Positions 4,807 to 5,031 of a stretch of 5,031 nucleotides of DNA are shown one piece after another; the first letter of the stretch is position 1; each line of letters starts with the position of its first letter. Origin of the DNA: Candidatus Egaibacter danicus. Its GTDB lineage: Bacteria; Pseudomonadota; Gammaproteobacteria; Burkholderiales; Burkholderiaceae. The notes below the pieces were generated by a model. The model saw nothing but the letters and a program-made list of their open reading frames with translations, had not been told where the DNA came from and did no database searches. Made by a program: the position numbers and the translations under genes. Where the stretch lies: contig JAABRC010000163.1 of assembly GCA_011391115.1 (NCBI GenBank), positions 1 to 5,031 of the forward strand, in the 5' to 3' direction.

Positions 4807-5031
4807 CACAGCAAACAACTTTCGCCGATGGCGGGCATACCTGATGCGCAAAGGGATCAACACCTATGCCCAAAACCCACGCCACTTCGGGCGACTTCGC
4901 AGAATCAAGGCCTGAGCCTTGGAGCTTTTTTGGCCGCTGGGTGTCGTGGTGGGCCGAAACAGCAACCGGGCCGAGTATGCAGGGGGCTGCAATATCCCGG
5001 TACTGGTGGCTACGCAGTGGCCACACAGCCG
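4807..5031. other. Region upstream of hipBA, no gene firmly assigned
   Basis: Two + strand readings are possible and conflict. One is a short frame from ATG 4844 to TGA 4915, 23 residues, Arg-rich (starts MRKGINTYAQNPRHFG), ending inside the candidate terminator hairpin; upstream its frame stays open only to 4796. The other begins at ATG 4866, preceded by an AAGGGA-like ribosome site about ten bases away, and stays open to the window edge (55 codons, unusually rich in Trp: PWSFFGRWVSWWAE). The second would run through the hairpin. A minus-strand frame is also open over most of the stretch. I recognise none of these products, and codon use does not decide between them. Confidence 0.3.
4906..4931 (+). 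terminator. Candidate rho-independent terminator, + strand
   Basis: CAAGGC (4906-4911), a CTGA loop and GCCTTG (4916-4921) form a perfect 6-bp stem; four bases later there is a run of six T (4926-4931). The stem is short and the T-run is offset, so strength is uncertain. The TGA stop of a short + strand frame (4844-4915) sits exactly in the loop. Confidence 0.3.

Noticed and set aside
1..5031. CRISPR array, rRNA, complete tRNA, or a new multi-gene defence system
   Set aside because: No regularly spaced repeats, no conserved RNA structure and no cluster of unknown co-directional genes were found; the only defence- or stress-related unit is a standard hipBA pair.

Overview
The window looks like a piece of an accessory region from a beta-proteobacterium, most likely of the order Burkholderiales. 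That is an inference from the GC-rich genes, the LysR and HipBA relatives, and the style of the IS3 and ISL3 transposase remnants; no marker gene fixes the genus. Three intact or nearly intact gene units are visible, separated by remains of two different insertion sequences.

Layout from left to right. 3-716 (+) is the 3' part of a LysR-family regulator whose N-terminal DNA-binding helix-turn-helix lies before the window. 731-1184 is a 454-bp internally deleted IS3-family element with both terminal inverted repeats still present and transposase scraps on the minus strand. 1185-1406 has no recognisable gene. 1407-2777 (-) encodes a 456-residue exported pentapeptide-repeat protein, in DNA that is visibly more AT-rich than its flanks. 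2855-3067 (-) is the broken C-terminal part of an ISL3-type transposase. 3105-4747 (-) is a compact hipBA-type toxin-antitoxin operon: hipB (Xre-type helix-turn-helix antitoxin and repressor) followed by hipA (Ser/Thr-kinase-fold toxin), with a TGATG stop/start overlap. Upstream of hipB lies an AT-rich control region with two matching palindromes, TTTGAT-N6-ATCAAA, 39 bp apart centre to centre, placed over a probable promoter. 4807-5031 is not firmly assigned; it holds a candidate + strand hairpin terminator.

How the parts work together: HipB should bind and neutralise HipA and repress the hipBA promoter through the twin palindromes. The pentapeptide-repeat protein has a signal peptide, so it most likely acts in the periplasm and is unlikely to be a Qnr/MfpA-type cytoplasmic gyrase protector; nothing ties it functionally to hipBA except position and strand. 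The two decayed insertion sequences on either side of it, together with its different base composition, suggest that it arrived by transfer.

I do not see convincing evidence for a wholly new multi-gene system. The items most worth a second look are the twin hipBA operators, the exported pentapeptide-repeat protein with four C-terminal cysteines, and the shrunken IS3 element with intact ends.
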